From: Dichetophora obliterata
Taxonomy: Eukaryota; Arthropoda; Insecta; Diptera; Sciomyzidae
Assembly: GCA_963920525.1 (NCBI GenBank)
Contig: OY986439.1
Location: 49,913,482 to 49,977,481 of the forward strand
DNA: 64,000 bases
Direction of reading: 5' to 3'
A model generated the notes under the pieces. That model searched no databases, was not told where the DNA came from, and saw only the letters and a program-made list of their open reading frames with translations. Shown here piece after piece: positions 42,030-53,849 of the stretch (positions are counted from its first letter, which is position 1; every line of letters starts with the position of its first letter). Made by a program: the position numbers and the translations under genes.

Positions 42030-44780
42030 GTCTTTTAAGGCTTAGCAAGCATATTAATAAATTGTGTGTGTAAAGATGGATAATCTTAAAATCCATATAT
42101 AAATAGGTGTCGGCGAAACAATTCGATACCTTTTTGTCCCGTGTTTCTCAACTGATAATTTTTTTAAATGGATTAGAGTAGGGAGAAAGAGTGCACCGAA
42201 TACTTGTTAGACCTTTGATCTGAATTATGTGCATTTAAATGATATTTCTTAAAAAAAACTTAACTGTAAGAGATGGAAAAACATGATGTAAGATGAAATT
42301 TAAGGCTCTGCTAAAATGTACAAAAACATCATTTTTCGCTATCTCTAACTGATACCCTACAATAAGAATCTTTATTATGTTACATGTGCGAATATGTATT
42401 CGGATGGTGAAATTTCTTACAAAATAGTAGATAAATTTGGTAAAATTTGCATTTTTTTTGCACAAAATTTATGACGATATCTCGAAAACTGTAGTTTTTT
42501 TAGTTCAACGTATTTTTGTATGAAAATTTGTTGGTTAACAATGAGCGGCAAACTAAAAATAGAAATAGAGTCGTTTTTACTCTTTCTACGCTCAACTGAG
42601 ACCATAAACGTTATCATATAACAGTCAGAGACTATAAATACTTATAGACATTGCATGTGAAAGCTCCGGAACGGAATGAAAAATTTGCACGTACAAGACA
42701 AGAGACCCGACGAGTAAATAACCTAGCGAGTAATCGCTTGCATGGATTTGTGTTGATAGCACATGTATATGTTGCTTAAAGCAGCCTGACTTTGTTTACA
42801 TTTTTTTGCTTGATTTGTTGTTGCTGCATTGGACTTTTTTTGTTACGCTAGGATTTTGTTCACGTTTTGGAAGCATTTCGTTGATCGTCAGATATAAATC
42901 ATATTTTTGCGATTTTGTCTATCTGAAGCAAAGACGTTTTAGATAAATCGCTATATCTTTTTTACTTCTGATCGGATTCAAATGCTCCAAAGAACAAAAT
43001 TTTAGAAAATTTATCAATCGTTGCGATCGTTGCAAAATTTAAAAATGGACATGACCCACTTTAGTTAAGTCCACTTTCCGGGGGATAAGCTTGGAGTAAA
43101 GCAAAGCGCACTAGGTTTAAGCTCAATTGGGCTAAAATTCTGTCATTCTATTGTTTCGAGTATGAGATGGTTTTAGTGAAAAAATTTTGCCACACCCCCA
43201 TTACCGCCCATAATTAATCAAAAATGTTATACTTCGAACGGTTTTGGTTGTATTAGAGTAAAATTTGTTAATTTAGTTCATACGGCTACTTTCGGCAACT
43301 GTACTAAAAATGGCGAATATATAAATTTTTTTTTTCCGAACAGCATGAAAATTCGTGTATAGTAGTAAGGTGGTCTGCGGCAGAACAACGTCTACCGGGC
43401 AATATTATACATCAATAATAATGCTGTATATATTAGAAAATTCTGATCGTCATGCATTGATGTTTCAAACGGAAACGTCTAGCATGTGTTTTGTTCGAAG
43501 GTCAAATTACAATTTTACAAATTCACAAAACGATCATAAAAAATTCATTGAATTGGGTCAGGACAAATTCTACTATAACTATAACGTTAACTATGAATAT
43601 ATAGATAAGGAAATAGATTAAAACATAGATTAATGTATATAACTTTGGAATAGTTTGAAATATTTGAAATATTTTTCACAGAATTATTTTTTAAGCTATA
43701 TTTGAAAATGTTTTTCACATGAATTAGTTTTTAAGCTGTAACACATTGCAAAAAATATAACAACATTTTAAGCAAATTAGTTTTCATCAAAAATCAAAGG
43801 AGTCGGGGGGTAGGAGGCCCATGATTGCGTTATATGGAAGAATAAGGAAAATGAAAATTAAAAAAAAAATAAAATTAAAAAAAATATGTACAACAAAAGC
43901 AACTCTTGGCCTATAGTTTAGTACAAGTTGGATATTTAAGAGGTTTTTTGAAAACAATATAAGACATTGCATTGTTGAGGTAACGGTAAACCTTTTCTAA
44001 TTTTTTCCAATTTACTTAATTGAACTTTGAAACAAAAAAAAATTGGATGAAAACCGATTTGTAAATTGCGGAAATGTTTGCTTGCTAAGTCAAAACATGA
44101 AATTTCAATCGTTTTTTTCTCATTCTGAGGCTTATGAGTTATACTCAGAAAATCTATAGTTTTGAGATATCGCAAGAATTTTAATGTCATAGTAACAGGT
44201 TTTTTTAAAACATACCTAATATCCGTACAAAATATTTCCGAAAAGAAAAGAAAATTACCGTTAATTTTATTAATCAACGACTGTCCATACAAAAATGCAT
44301 TGTTATGCATTGAGAAAGTCTATAGTTTTTGAGATATCGCCAAAAGTTCGATGTCATTATATCGGTTTTTTTTTTAAATTTAAGAAGAATTGTTGCTTGG
44401 CTGAAGCCCAATAACAACAATTAATAACTGAAGAAGGCCGATTAACTACAACAATTTAAGAAGAATATATTTATTATCAGAATATATTTATGTAAAAAAT
44501 TACAAATTTTAAAAAATTTTTACCCACATTTTTTTATAACGCTGTTATGCAGGACGTTTTCAAAAGTAAAAAAAAGAAAGTCAGGTAAATTTATGTCATC
44601 ATAACAATAACCGTTAAAATAAGTTATTCAAATTAAATGAAGTAATTTCTTAATAAATATACCATTTTTTCATAATTAAACAAAACGAACACAATAATTT
44701 TTATATTTTGAATTTGTTTTAATGCAACTAAATACTTCTATTTTAAGATTTAAAATTTTTACATGGTATTTAATATTTTT
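42030..44780. other. Non-coding stretch, probably old mobile DNA
   Basis: No supported gene. Two stretches share ATAGTTTTTGAGATATCGC-type wording (44158 and 44320), suggesting internal duplication. The Helitron terminus at 44781-44810 implies that part of this stretch is a Helitron, but I could not find its 5' end. Confidence 0.4.
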
Positions 44781-44810
44781 ATCGCAGGCGAAGCAGCGGG
44801 TATTTGCTAG
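44781..44810 (+). mobile_element. Helitron 3' terminus
   Basis: GCAGGCGAAGCAGCGGG, a GC-rich short inverted sequence, is followed after six bases by CTAG and then a T in the flank. Helitrons end in a hairpin about ten bases before CTRR and insert before T. The 5' end was not located. Confidence 0.6.
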
Positions 44811-45622
44811 TATAAGTATAAAAAACTGATAGAAATTAATTAAGACTGCATTTAACTTCATTTCATTCAAAATAAAATTATCGAGAAAGTATGTATTTTT
44901 AAATGAAGCTAATATTGATGAAATGCAACAACAAAATTTCATCGTTTTTATTTTAAAAGTATTAAAAAATATGCAAGCATTTTGCAAAGAAAATTAATGA
45001 TAATGATGGTGTTTTATTTTATTCTTTCTTTATTCATGCAAGGAATGTTTAATTTTTTTCCGTGTATGTAAAAAAAAAAAAGGGTACAATACTTGATGGT
45101 TCTAGGAAATTTAGCAGATTGACGATTACGGTTATATGGGAGGCAGGCGTGTCATGTATCCTATTCAATAAATTTTTCTGAACAATGCTCTTATCCCTAA
45201 ACTAATTTCTTCACAATTTCAAGATTCCACGGAAACGCCTTCTATTTTTGTTCACTCGTTACATGGGCGCATTACACTTTGAAAAGTGTGATTTTGAAGT
45301 AGCTTAGCATTTTATGAACACAAAATTTTAATATCAACAAATATGAGCAGGAGAAATGGTTATTAAGTCGAAAATGTTGCTAGCACCATCTCCTTAAGAA
45401 TGGCAATAATAAGAAACCGTAGCAACTTTTTGGGCCTTTTAAACAAAAGCTCGATGGGAGCAACATTCTTTTTTAATTAAAAACGCTAGCATTTTTTAAT
45501 TAGCATTTATTACTGGAAGAATTAAACAGCTGTGAAGTTTGTACAAATCGAATTAAGCACCAAATTAATTATTAATTAATTAATTTTGCAACAGCTACTT
45601 AACGCAATTCTTTTTACTTTAT
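44811..45622. other. Non-coding stretch
   Basis: No gene, repeat or element end could be supported here. Confidence 0.4.
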
Positions 45623-45626
45623 TTAA

Positions 45627-46100
45627 CCCTCTGACACGTAAGAGTGTCTCAAGACACTTATCATATTATTCGCATGGCTGTTCCCAAGAAACACACCAAT
45701 CTAAATGCAAAAGATACAAAAGCTTTCAGAAGTTTAAATGATACTTTTATTGTGATTTGCAAGAGCCATTTGTTTTTTGCGCATAAAATTTTGACTGCTG
45801 CACATTGTGTTTTGCTGTGATAATAAAAAAGAAATTTTACAAATTAATCAAACCCTTAATTTTTTCGTCAAAGGTATGTGTATTAACTAATAAAATCAAG
45901 TTTCATATTCGTTTCACTTTTTTTCGCTCAAAGCCCCAAGAGTGCCTTGAGACACTTATTCACATTTTCTCACCTTACAGGTAAACGAAAGCTTCTACAC
46001 GATTTCTGAGTACATTTTTGAGTTCAGGAGCTATAATTTACCGTAGAAAAAATTATGCTACCTATTTTCTCCCATTATTTTAAAAAGTAGTCTTACAGGG
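45627..46100. mobile_element. TTAA-flanked MITE, 474 bp
   Basis: The segment starts CCCTCTGACACG and ends TCTTACAGGG, with TTAA immediately outside on both sides (45623-45626 and 46101-46104). The CCCT start and TTAA target fit piggyBac-like elements. GTGYCTYRAGACACTTAT-like palindromic motifs occur at 45648 and 45942. The TIRs are short and imperfect. Confidence 0.6.
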
Positions 46101-46104
46101 TTAA

Positions 46105-47034
46105 GGCTGCTTAGACAAGAAACGTATCATATTTTTTTGTACAGAAGCATCGATGAACGAAAAAGGGTGGAAAATGCAAATGAATGACTGACGAAAAAAG
46201 CTAATAAAAAATAACCACTCAGCATAACGAAAAATAAATTGTTAGCAATATGTTTCAAAGGCAACAAGTTGAAAGCGAAAAAAATAACTTGGTAGTTGTA
46301 CTCGTATTTTGTCACCAGTAATTTTTGTTTTTTTTTTTTATTTTGCTTAACTTTTGTTTCTTGCCGCATTCAAGATGTGGAAGACAACCAATCTGGCGCA
46401 GACACAACGACAGATAGACGGAGAGACAAGCAGGCATTTAGCATTATACACTCGTGTCTGCTTTTCACTGCCATCCTGCCAACGCATTCTTAGACGAAAT
46501 AACAACGTGCACAGATGCAAATGGTTACGAAACAGCTTGTTCAAGCTTTAAGTGCTTTTTTAGTACCTTTAGTTTTGTTTTTGTTATGAAAATTTCTACA
46601 GGTAGCACAACTGTAGCATAAAAAATGCCGAGTTAAGTGTTTGTTGATTGTGCGTGTTAGTGTGTGTATGTGTATGTGTGTGTGTAAGGGCACGTTTAAT
46701 TGGATGATAGTACCTTTATTTTTTTATTTCTTAAGTGACAAATGTAAAAAATACATAAAATGTTTTTTCCCCCAATCTAAATTTTAAATGTGTAAACTTT
46801 ACTTAACTTTTTTAAGATATAAAATAAATGTATTTTATCACTGTTTATGTATGTCTTATAAAAGATTTAAAGAGATAGAAATGCAAAAAAGATAAATTAC
46901 AAACAAACGCTTTTAGTTTATTGCTCTCAGTCAGCCACTTTTGTAATAAGAGAGGAATTCAAAATTTAACTTTCTTAAGGTTAGTGGTTAATAAAATTTT
47001 TCTATTCAAGCTATGCTAATGAATTTCGGCTATT
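46105..47034. other. Non-coding stretch
   Basis: No supported gene. A GT-rich microsatellite (TGTGTGTATGTGTATGTGTG) lies near 46663. Confidence 0.4.
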
Positions 47035-47155
47035 CAAGCTATGCAGAGAGTTCGTACCGAAGAGAATATTGCTGCTCCATCGGCCAGTGTCAATGAAAAT
47101 CGTGATATGGGCATTTCCAAACTGGCGTTACGGACGATTTGCACGAATAAATATT
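47035..47155 (+). pseudogene. N-terminal scrap of a mariner-like transposase
   Basis: The plus strand encodes VRTEENIAA, a short gap, then ASVNENRDMGISKLALRTI, which resembles the first helix-turn-helix of an IS630/Tc1/mariner transposase family whose C-terminal piece occurs at 53465-53830. It is too short to classify further. Confidence 0.5.
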
Positions 47156-47814
47156 AAACAAATAGAATGAAAAAGTCTAATTTTTAAAAGGTTTTTTTTT
47201 TATATTTGTGTAGTAATTAAGTAGCACTATATAAAGTAAAAACGATGAGAAAAATTAACCGTAAGGATCTAAAGATATAAGCTGGCGTTACGTTACAAAA
47301 AACGGAAGTGATTTCTGACTTGGATTACAAAAATTGCAAAACTCTCTGAATTTGGTAAAACTTTTTGTATAAAACTTTTTTAGAAGGTTTTAAAATAACA
47401 TAAGTTTATTTTCCAAGTGATCAAATTTAAAAATCTTTTCCGGTTTTTTTTTTAGGATTTTTGAATTACTTGATATAGAATAATGAAATTTAAATTAATA
47501 ATTTCACAACCTTCGTTTCCCTAAGAACGAGAAAAAAAATTTTAAAAGACCATTCTCACATTTAAAATTAAAAATCAAACTTTATGGCATGATGCGCATA
47601 ATACGGAGAAGTATTTTCTACAAAACTAATAAGGAACTATCTTCGACTGGACCGAAAAAATTTTAAACCAATCATGGAGTAGATTGGTAGAATTTAATTT
47701 AAGCAGATTTTACTTTTTTCATGGTGAGCGTGATTTTCATTCGATTTTTACAAATTTCAGATGTTTTAAGACTGCATATTAAAGCTAAAAGCTTATGTAC
47801 ACAATTTAAAGTCA
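47156..47814. other. Non-coding stretch before the 1.3-kb tandem repeat
   Basis: AT-rich with no supported feature. Confidence 0.4.
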
Positions 47815-49808
47815 TTAAATCCTGGTCTGACCACAACCAGAGCGAATGAAACCCCGAAGGACCAATCCCACGACTGTCAATCCCAGGCTCAAGGTTCCTC
47901 CAGACAAGGCTCTTCAACATCCCGTCTACAGAGCAAAAGTTTTTAGAACAATTATATTTTACTGTGACATCTTCAGTCATTAGAATTGTACATGACTAGG
48001 TTAAAAATAACCATTGGTTTCCCGGTAATTTAATACAGAGAGAACCACAATCCTAGTTACGCAACTTCGTTAGCTTTGTGTAATTTAATGAGATTTTACC
48101 GTTTTGTTAAAGTCACTTTGTATGAAAGGTACTCGTGGTTTTCATACGAAGTGGGTCATTTTCAAACTCGATTTATATTTTTGAATACGAAGCTTATATT
48201 TTAAACATGGTTACAATAGCTCTAAAATTACGACGGTAATCGTGATCACAGACGGACAGAAAGCCACTATGTTTTTAACGTTGACCCCTGCCGCGAAGGC
48301 TTTATTCAACGGTGCTCCAATGCTTGGGACAAATATGAAGCGTCGGTCAACGCCCCTTCGGAATTCAAGAAAGACCACTTTTGAAAGATTCCCCTAATAA
48401 TATACAACAGCGCCTTTGTCGTCAGATTGACGCAATTCATGACCGTAACACTTTCAGCTACTTGAATTTATACTTGACTTGGTTATTTTAATAACCTTGG
48501 GCTATCTCAGTAATCAATACCGATAATTAACCCATTACTTTTGAACCGCAATAATCATCCCATTCATATCAGAGTTCATCACTCTCCGACATGAAAGACT
48601 AATGCAGAAACATCATAGGCCCGCTGTCTCTTTATCATCAGGTTCCTCAATCTCAGTGGTCACAAATCAGACAATTTAGGTTTCCCCGTCGCCTGTACTC
48701 AAATTCCAAAGGTAACAGTATATTGATCCGGTAGTTGCTTACCTTCCTAACATTTACTGTTTGAAATTGGCGAGATTCAATCTACCATCATTCTCTTAGT
48801 AATTTAAGGGAATCACCAGCCCGAGTTCAACTAAAGTGTAACTCACACCGGCCTTTCTGGCCTAACCACAGCCAGAGCGTTATTAAAACCCCACGTGGGC
48901 CTAACCCATATGATAGTCAAAACCCGGGCAAAAGGCTCCACCTGACAAGGCTCTTCAACATCCCGTCTACAGACCAAAAGTTCTTAGAACATTTATATCT
49001 GACTGTGACACCTTCAGCCACTCGAATTGTACTTGGCTAGGTTAAAAAAATAACCATAGGTTTCCCAGTAAAACCGGGTAAACCTCAATTCTACTTATGC
49101 AACGTCGTTATCCTAAATTAAGACTAATAAAAGCCTTAACAGAAAACTAAGAAGCATGAGCCGTTGTATACAAATTTGCTTATACAACGGTCCGAAGGTT
49201 AAATGTTTCCTACATAATAACCTTTATTCTAAGATAGGTCTGCAGAACAACGATAGATCAGGTCTCCTCATCATTGATGGATGACTATCCCCGCTCTTCA
49301 AGTTATGTTGGATTGCTCGTCCATCGAAAGCATATTACAACTACGGTGTTATGATAACTTAATATCAAAACAATGCTTTCTCCAAGAATTTGGCAGCAAC
49401 ATCCAAGGCTCTAGGTAAACCTTTTCTTTTACAGTTATCAGACGAACATTCAGGAGCCGTGCCTCCAGAAAGAACTCGTTATGAGATCAGTTCATGGGCA
49501 CGGCCCATGAACTGCCCTTCCAATAACCAACCCTCACCCTTCCATTCCTGGCTTGGGACAGGCAGATTCCCCGAAGGTCCTCTGGCGGGTTTTCACAGAC
49601 GGACAGACAGTAATCCTCTATGTGTTTAACGTGGACCCCTGCCGTGATTTCTACGGTGCTCCAAAGCTTGGAACCAATATTTAGCGTCGGCCAACGCCCC
49701 TTCGGAACTCAAAAGATCCACCATAAAGGTTTCCCTAATTTCATATCACAGACTAACATTTAACCGTTTATTAGATTATATACATGACCGTGTCACATTA
49801 GGCCACTA

Positions 49809-51793
49809 CACTGAACCAAAAAGGTACATTATATTAATGAAAAGGTGCATTAATTTCAATGAATTATTCATTAATTTTGGTCCAATGAACTGTGGTCATT
49901 GATTTCAATGAATTTTCTTCATACTTTAATGAATAGTTCATTAAACTTAGTGATTTTCAATGAATGCTTCCTTGAATATCAATGTACACTTCATTGAATT
50001 CAATGAACACGTTCACTAAAAAAATGCCTAAATTAATGATTTTTTTCATTGAATTTAGTGTAAAGTTCATTAAATTCAATGTAAGGTTCATTGAATTCAA
50101 TGTAAGGTTCATTGAATTCAATGTTTAGTTCATTGAATTCTATGTATGATTCATTGAATTTAATGTATAGTTCAATGAATTCAATGTATTATAGTTCATT
50201 GAATTCAATGTATAGTTTATTGAATTTAATGTAAAGTTCATTGAATTAAATGTTTATTTCATTGAACTTAATGTATTTAGTTTATTGGATTCAATGTACA
50301 GTTCATTAAATTTGATGTATTCAGTATTGAATTCCATGTATATTTCATTAAATTTAATCTATTTAGTTTATTGGAATGAATGAATGAATCTATACATTAA
50401 ATTCAACGAACTATTTGTTAATCCCTCTCTAAACATTTTTAAAATAAGGAAATAATTACAATTTCAACAATATTTTTTTATTTTAAAGAGTCAATTAATA
50501 TACAAATTTTCGAAGATTTTGAATAGTTTTTAAATTTATAAAAAAATAGACGGCAATAAACTCCCACACGAGAGTGCATGCCGCACGATATTTTAATTGA
50601 AATAATTGAACAATTTTAAAGCACACATCTACGGCTCTAATAAAACTAGCAAATTGAAATTTTACACCATCCATGATCACATAAAATTGTTGGAATGAGG
50701 AGAAGTTCTTCTCTCCAACAGCAAGGATTAATGGTTGAATATTTTCGCCTTTAGTTTTTAAAAACTCAATATGCTCCTCGACTTCCTGGATGCTGCTTCC
50801 AACAAAAACGAATGCCTCTTGGGAACTGGTAATTGTATGCTTTAGGAAAGTTTTCCTTCCAAAGTTGTCCTTACTGCATACTTTTTGAGAGGGCACCAAA
50901 TACCCATGAAGGCTCCAAAGAAGCTTCATAGCAGTACTGTCTGGAAAAATATTAATTGAAAAAAATAACTTTTTATTTATTTAGCCTCAAGAAAAATTAA
51001 GCTTACCACTGTAATTAGTGAAATCTTCAATTTCTGCCAACTTTGCCCGCACAGCTTTATCTTTTATGTGGTTTTCAACCTTTAAAAATGTAAACATTTT
51101 TTGAAAATGATGGCAGCAGTCATTTAAAATGCTAGGTATATTTCCTACTATTTACTCATATTAATAGAAATTCAACAGATTTAAATTTTCTTTAACATTA
51201 AAAGCGCAACATTTTCTTCACTTTGAATTTAATTTATTATCACCTTTTATCTAAAATTTATACACACAATTGCCACACGTCTTCACAACTTCGCGTTTCA
51301 CTTCAAACAAAATTGGGAAGGGAATAAATTAGTATACATTAAATTTAATGAACTATGCATTGAATTTAATGAACTATACATTGAATGCAATGAACTATAC
51401 ATTGAGTTTAATGAACTATACATTGACTTTAATGAAATATACATTGAAATCAATGAACAATATATTGAATTCAATGAACTATACATTGAATTGAATGACC
51501 TGTTCATAATGCTATACATTATACATGAATTTAATGTATGGCATTTAATGACCTAAACATTGAATTCAATGAACTGTTCATTAAAAATCAATGAATGGTT
51601 CGTTAAAATTTGATTTACAACTGAAATGAATGTACTTTTCATTGATATCAATGAAAAGTCCTTTGAAATAATGGAAACAAATCACTGATATTTATTTAGA
51701 TATTTTTAATAAATATAACTTCATTGATTTTAATGTACAAAATCAATGAATTAATTTTAACGTATGCTGTTCATTAAATTTGTTTTTTCTGTG
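49809..51793 (-). mobile_element. TA-flanked 1985-bp element with palindromic subterminal arrays and a two-exon gene
   Basis: It interrupts one copy of the 1.3-kb repeat at a TA that is present on both sides (49807-49808 and 51794-51795); uninterrupted copies of that site are at 47983, 49021 and 52320. The ends CACTGAACCAAAAA and TTGTTTTTTCTGTG are short imperfect inverted repeats. Both flanks of the element, about 49835-50400 and 51330-51780, are arrays of a roughly 22-bp unit centred on the palindrome TTCATTGAATTCAATGAA. The centre carries the gene at 50495-51097. TA targeting suggests IS630/Tc1/mariner-type chemistry, but the protein does not look like a DDE transposase, so the class is open. 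Confidence 0.75.
50495..51097 (-). CDS. Two-exon gene of unknown function carried by a mobile element (178 aa)
   Basis: Exon 1 is 51097-51007 (ATG, 91 nt) and exon 2 is 50940-50495 (446 nt). The 66-bp intron has GTAAGC at the donor and TTTTTCCAG at the acceptor, a normal fly short intron, and joining keeps the frame (GAC codon across the junction). The protein starts MFTFLKVENHIKDKAV, has an acidic EIEDFTNYSDS segment across the junction, then MKLLWSLHGYLVPSQK, SQEAFVFVG, NIQPLILAVG, FYVIMDGVKFQFASFIRAVD and an aromatic C-terminus. No signal peptide or obvious zinc or DDE motif is present; the alternating hydrophobic blocks suggest a compact alpha/beta domain. Related proteins of this pattern occur in other arthropods as far as I recall, without known function. 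The frame is intact with no internal stop, unlike most coding relics here. An additional 5' exon cannot be excluded. Confidence 0.75.
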
Positions 51794-52630
51794 TAAAATT
51801 GTACATGACTAGGTTATCTAAAATAACCTTGGGTTATCTTTTTGGAACGCAACTTCGCCCTCAAGATCAAATAAGGTAATCTTTGTCATGAAAACTAGGA
51901 AACGATACCTACATCAAGACTATGGTGCTGTCGCGTATGTTATCAGGTTCCCCTATCATTTATGGACACAACTCAGACTGTTTAGGTTTCCCCGTCGCAT
52001 GTTGTCAAATCCCAAAGGTACAGTATATTGATCCGGTAGTTGCTTACCTTCCTAACATTTACTGTTTGAAATAAACGAGAATTTATCTACCATCTCTCTC
52101 TAAGTATTTTAAGAGAATTACCAACCTGAGTTCAACTAAGTGTAACTCCCACCGACCTTCCTGGTCTAACCACTAACAGAGCGAATGAAACCCCGAAGGA
52201 CCAAGCCCACGACAGTCAATCTCGGGCTCAAAGTTCCACCAGACAAGGCTCTTCAACATCCCGTCTACAGACCAAAAGTTCTTAGAGCAATTATATTTGA
52301 CTGTGACACCTTCAGTCACTAGAATTGTACATGACTAGGTTAAAAATAACTGAGAGCACCACTAACTCAACTTCGTTAGCTTAATTGAGGCTTCTTAAAA
52401 GCCTCTTTTGGAAAACTAGGAAGCGTGTGCCGTAGTATACCAATTGGTTTTTACTCGGTCCAAGGATTCTATGCCTCTTACATAAAACAATTATTCTAAA
52501 ACAAAGATCTGCAGAACAACGATAGATCAGGTCACCTCATCATTGATGGATGACTGCCCCCGCTCTTCAAATTATATTGGATTGATCGTTCATCAAAAGC
52601 TTATTACAATAACAATGTTATGGTACCTTA

Positions 52631-53441
52631 CACGGTTAGAAATCTTGGACAAAATTTTAAACTTTTTTGGATTACATATAGGACTATACCAAAAATAAAT
52701 TACTTTTTAATCCAAGGAAAAGTTTATAATTTTTCAATCCAAAAAGATCAGTTTTCAATCCGCAAAAAGTTTAAAAAAGCAATATAAATATCAACTTAAA
52801 ATAAAAATCTTTTCTGACCAGTTCATGATTTGAACACACGTCCTCTGTTGTGCTGGTCCAACACCTTATCCACTCGTCCATCTCAGTTGTTCAGAAAGTT
52901 ACGCTTGTTTTGCGTCATAACAAATGCTAGTAAGCTTGCAGTAAGTAAGCAAGCGAGCAAAGACATGGGTTCGAGACTCAGCTAAATTAAAGTAAAATAA
53001 AAAAATGTTCTGACCAGTTCGTGATTTGAATACACGTCCTCTGATGTGCTGGTCCAATACCTTATCTATTCGTCCATCTCAATTGTTAAGAAGGTTTTGC
53101 TTATTTCGCATGATTACGAAAGCAAGTAACCTTACAGTTAGTAAGTAAGCAAGTATAAGCGTGGGTTCCAGACCCAGCTAAATTAAAGTAAAATAAAAAA
53201 ATGTTCTGACCAGTTCGTGATTTGAACATACGTCCTCTGATGTGCTGGTTCAATACCTTATCCAATCGTCCAACTCAGTTGTTAACATAGTTTCGTTTAT
53301 TTTGTATCATCACGAATGCAAGTAAGCTATTTTCAGGAACGTGGATTTGAGACCCAGCTAAATTAAACTAATTTTTGGATTAAAAAATAGTACTTTGGTA
53401 TAGTACTTGGATTAAAAAGAATTCCAAAATTTTTAACCGTG
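52631..53441. mobile_element. 811-bp TIR element containing three tRNA-like modules
   Basis: CACGGTTAGAAATCTTGGA at the left and the complement of CACGGTTAAAAATTTTGGAA at the right are inverted ends, followed inwards on both sides by TTTTTAATCCAA and by ACTATACCAAA motifs. No clear target duplication is visible. The interior is three tandem 196-bp tRNA-like units. Confidence 0.7.
52811..53365 (-). repeat. Three tandem about 196-bp tRNA-like units (SINE-like)
   Basis: The units begin at about 52811, 53008 and 53204 with TTCTGACCAGTTC. Read on the minus strand each has GATGGACGAGTGGATAAGG (A-box-like, as in class II tRNAs) and then GTGTTCAAATCATGAAC (B-box-like). Each also has a plus-strand GGGTTCGAGACTC-type B box at its right end, so two tRNA-like boxes face each other. 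They are related to the modules at 13045, 14190 and 19261. Confidence 0.7.
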
Positions 53442-53464
53442 CAGCTTTTTGGGTTAAATAGCCC

Positions 53465-53830
53465 TTAGTGCGGCGGCATCACTGGATCGTACTTTTTCAA
53501 AAATAATCTACTGCAACGTACCAGTCAATGGATCAAGGTACCGAGGCGATGATTACCAACTTTTCTTTTGCCCAAAATGGAAGAATTGGACTAGGTTGAC
53601 ATGTGGTTTCGACAAGACGGTACCACATGCCACACGACACGATGTACCTATTGAGAGGCTGACTTGGTGAGCGATTAATATCACATTTTGGAGCACTCCC
53701 TTGGCCGCCAAGATCATGCGATTTGCCTCCGCTAGACTATTTTTTGTGGGGCTTCGTGAAGTCTCTCGTATACAGGAACAAGCCAGTCAGAATTGCATCC
53801 CTGGAAGACAAAATTACCGCTGCTAGCGGC
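53465..53830 (+). pseudogene. C-terminal piece of a mariner-like transposase
   Basis: With frameshifts, the plus strand reads through NGSRYRGDDYQLFF- and MITNF-type sequence to WPPRSCDLPPLDYFLWGFVK (near 53715) and YRNKPVRIASLEDKI. CDLPPLDYFLWG matches the third-acid block (D of D-x-x-LDYFLW) of IS630/Tc1/mariner transposases. Upstream parts are frame-broken. It abuts the LINE that starts near 53850. Confidence 0.7.
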
Positions 53831-53849
53831 CAAAATGTTGGCAAAAATA

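Larger units (their letters stand above)
47815..52625. repeat. Tandem 1.3-kb repeat, about three copies, one interrupted
   Basis: Landmarks recur in the same order: GAAACCCCGAAGGACCAA (47847, variant near 48885, 52188), CTTCAACATCCCGTCTACAG (47911, 48952, 52250), GAATTGTACATGACTAGG (about 47983, 49023, 52322), CACAGACGGACAG (48247, 49587), CAACGCCCCTTCGGA (48348, 49693) and ATCCGGTAGTTGCTTACC (48727, 52031). The period is about 1.32-1.34 kb once the 1985-bp insertion at 49809-51793 is removed; the first copy lacks about 310 bp. A near-perfect inverted motif, GTTCATGGGCACGGCCCATG, lies near 49488. No coding function is visible. Confidence 0.8.

Noticed and set aside
43355..43621. 88-codon plus-strand frame starting with GTG
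   Set aside because: Composition is somewhat coding-like, but it lacks an ATG, splice partners and any family I recognise. It is left as non-coding unless homology is found.
48600..52620. LTR retrotransposon with 0.7-kb LTRs
   Set aside because: The two similar blocks are copies of a 1.3-kb tandem repeat that occurs at least once more at 47815; there is no primer-binding site, polypurine tract or gag/pol between them.
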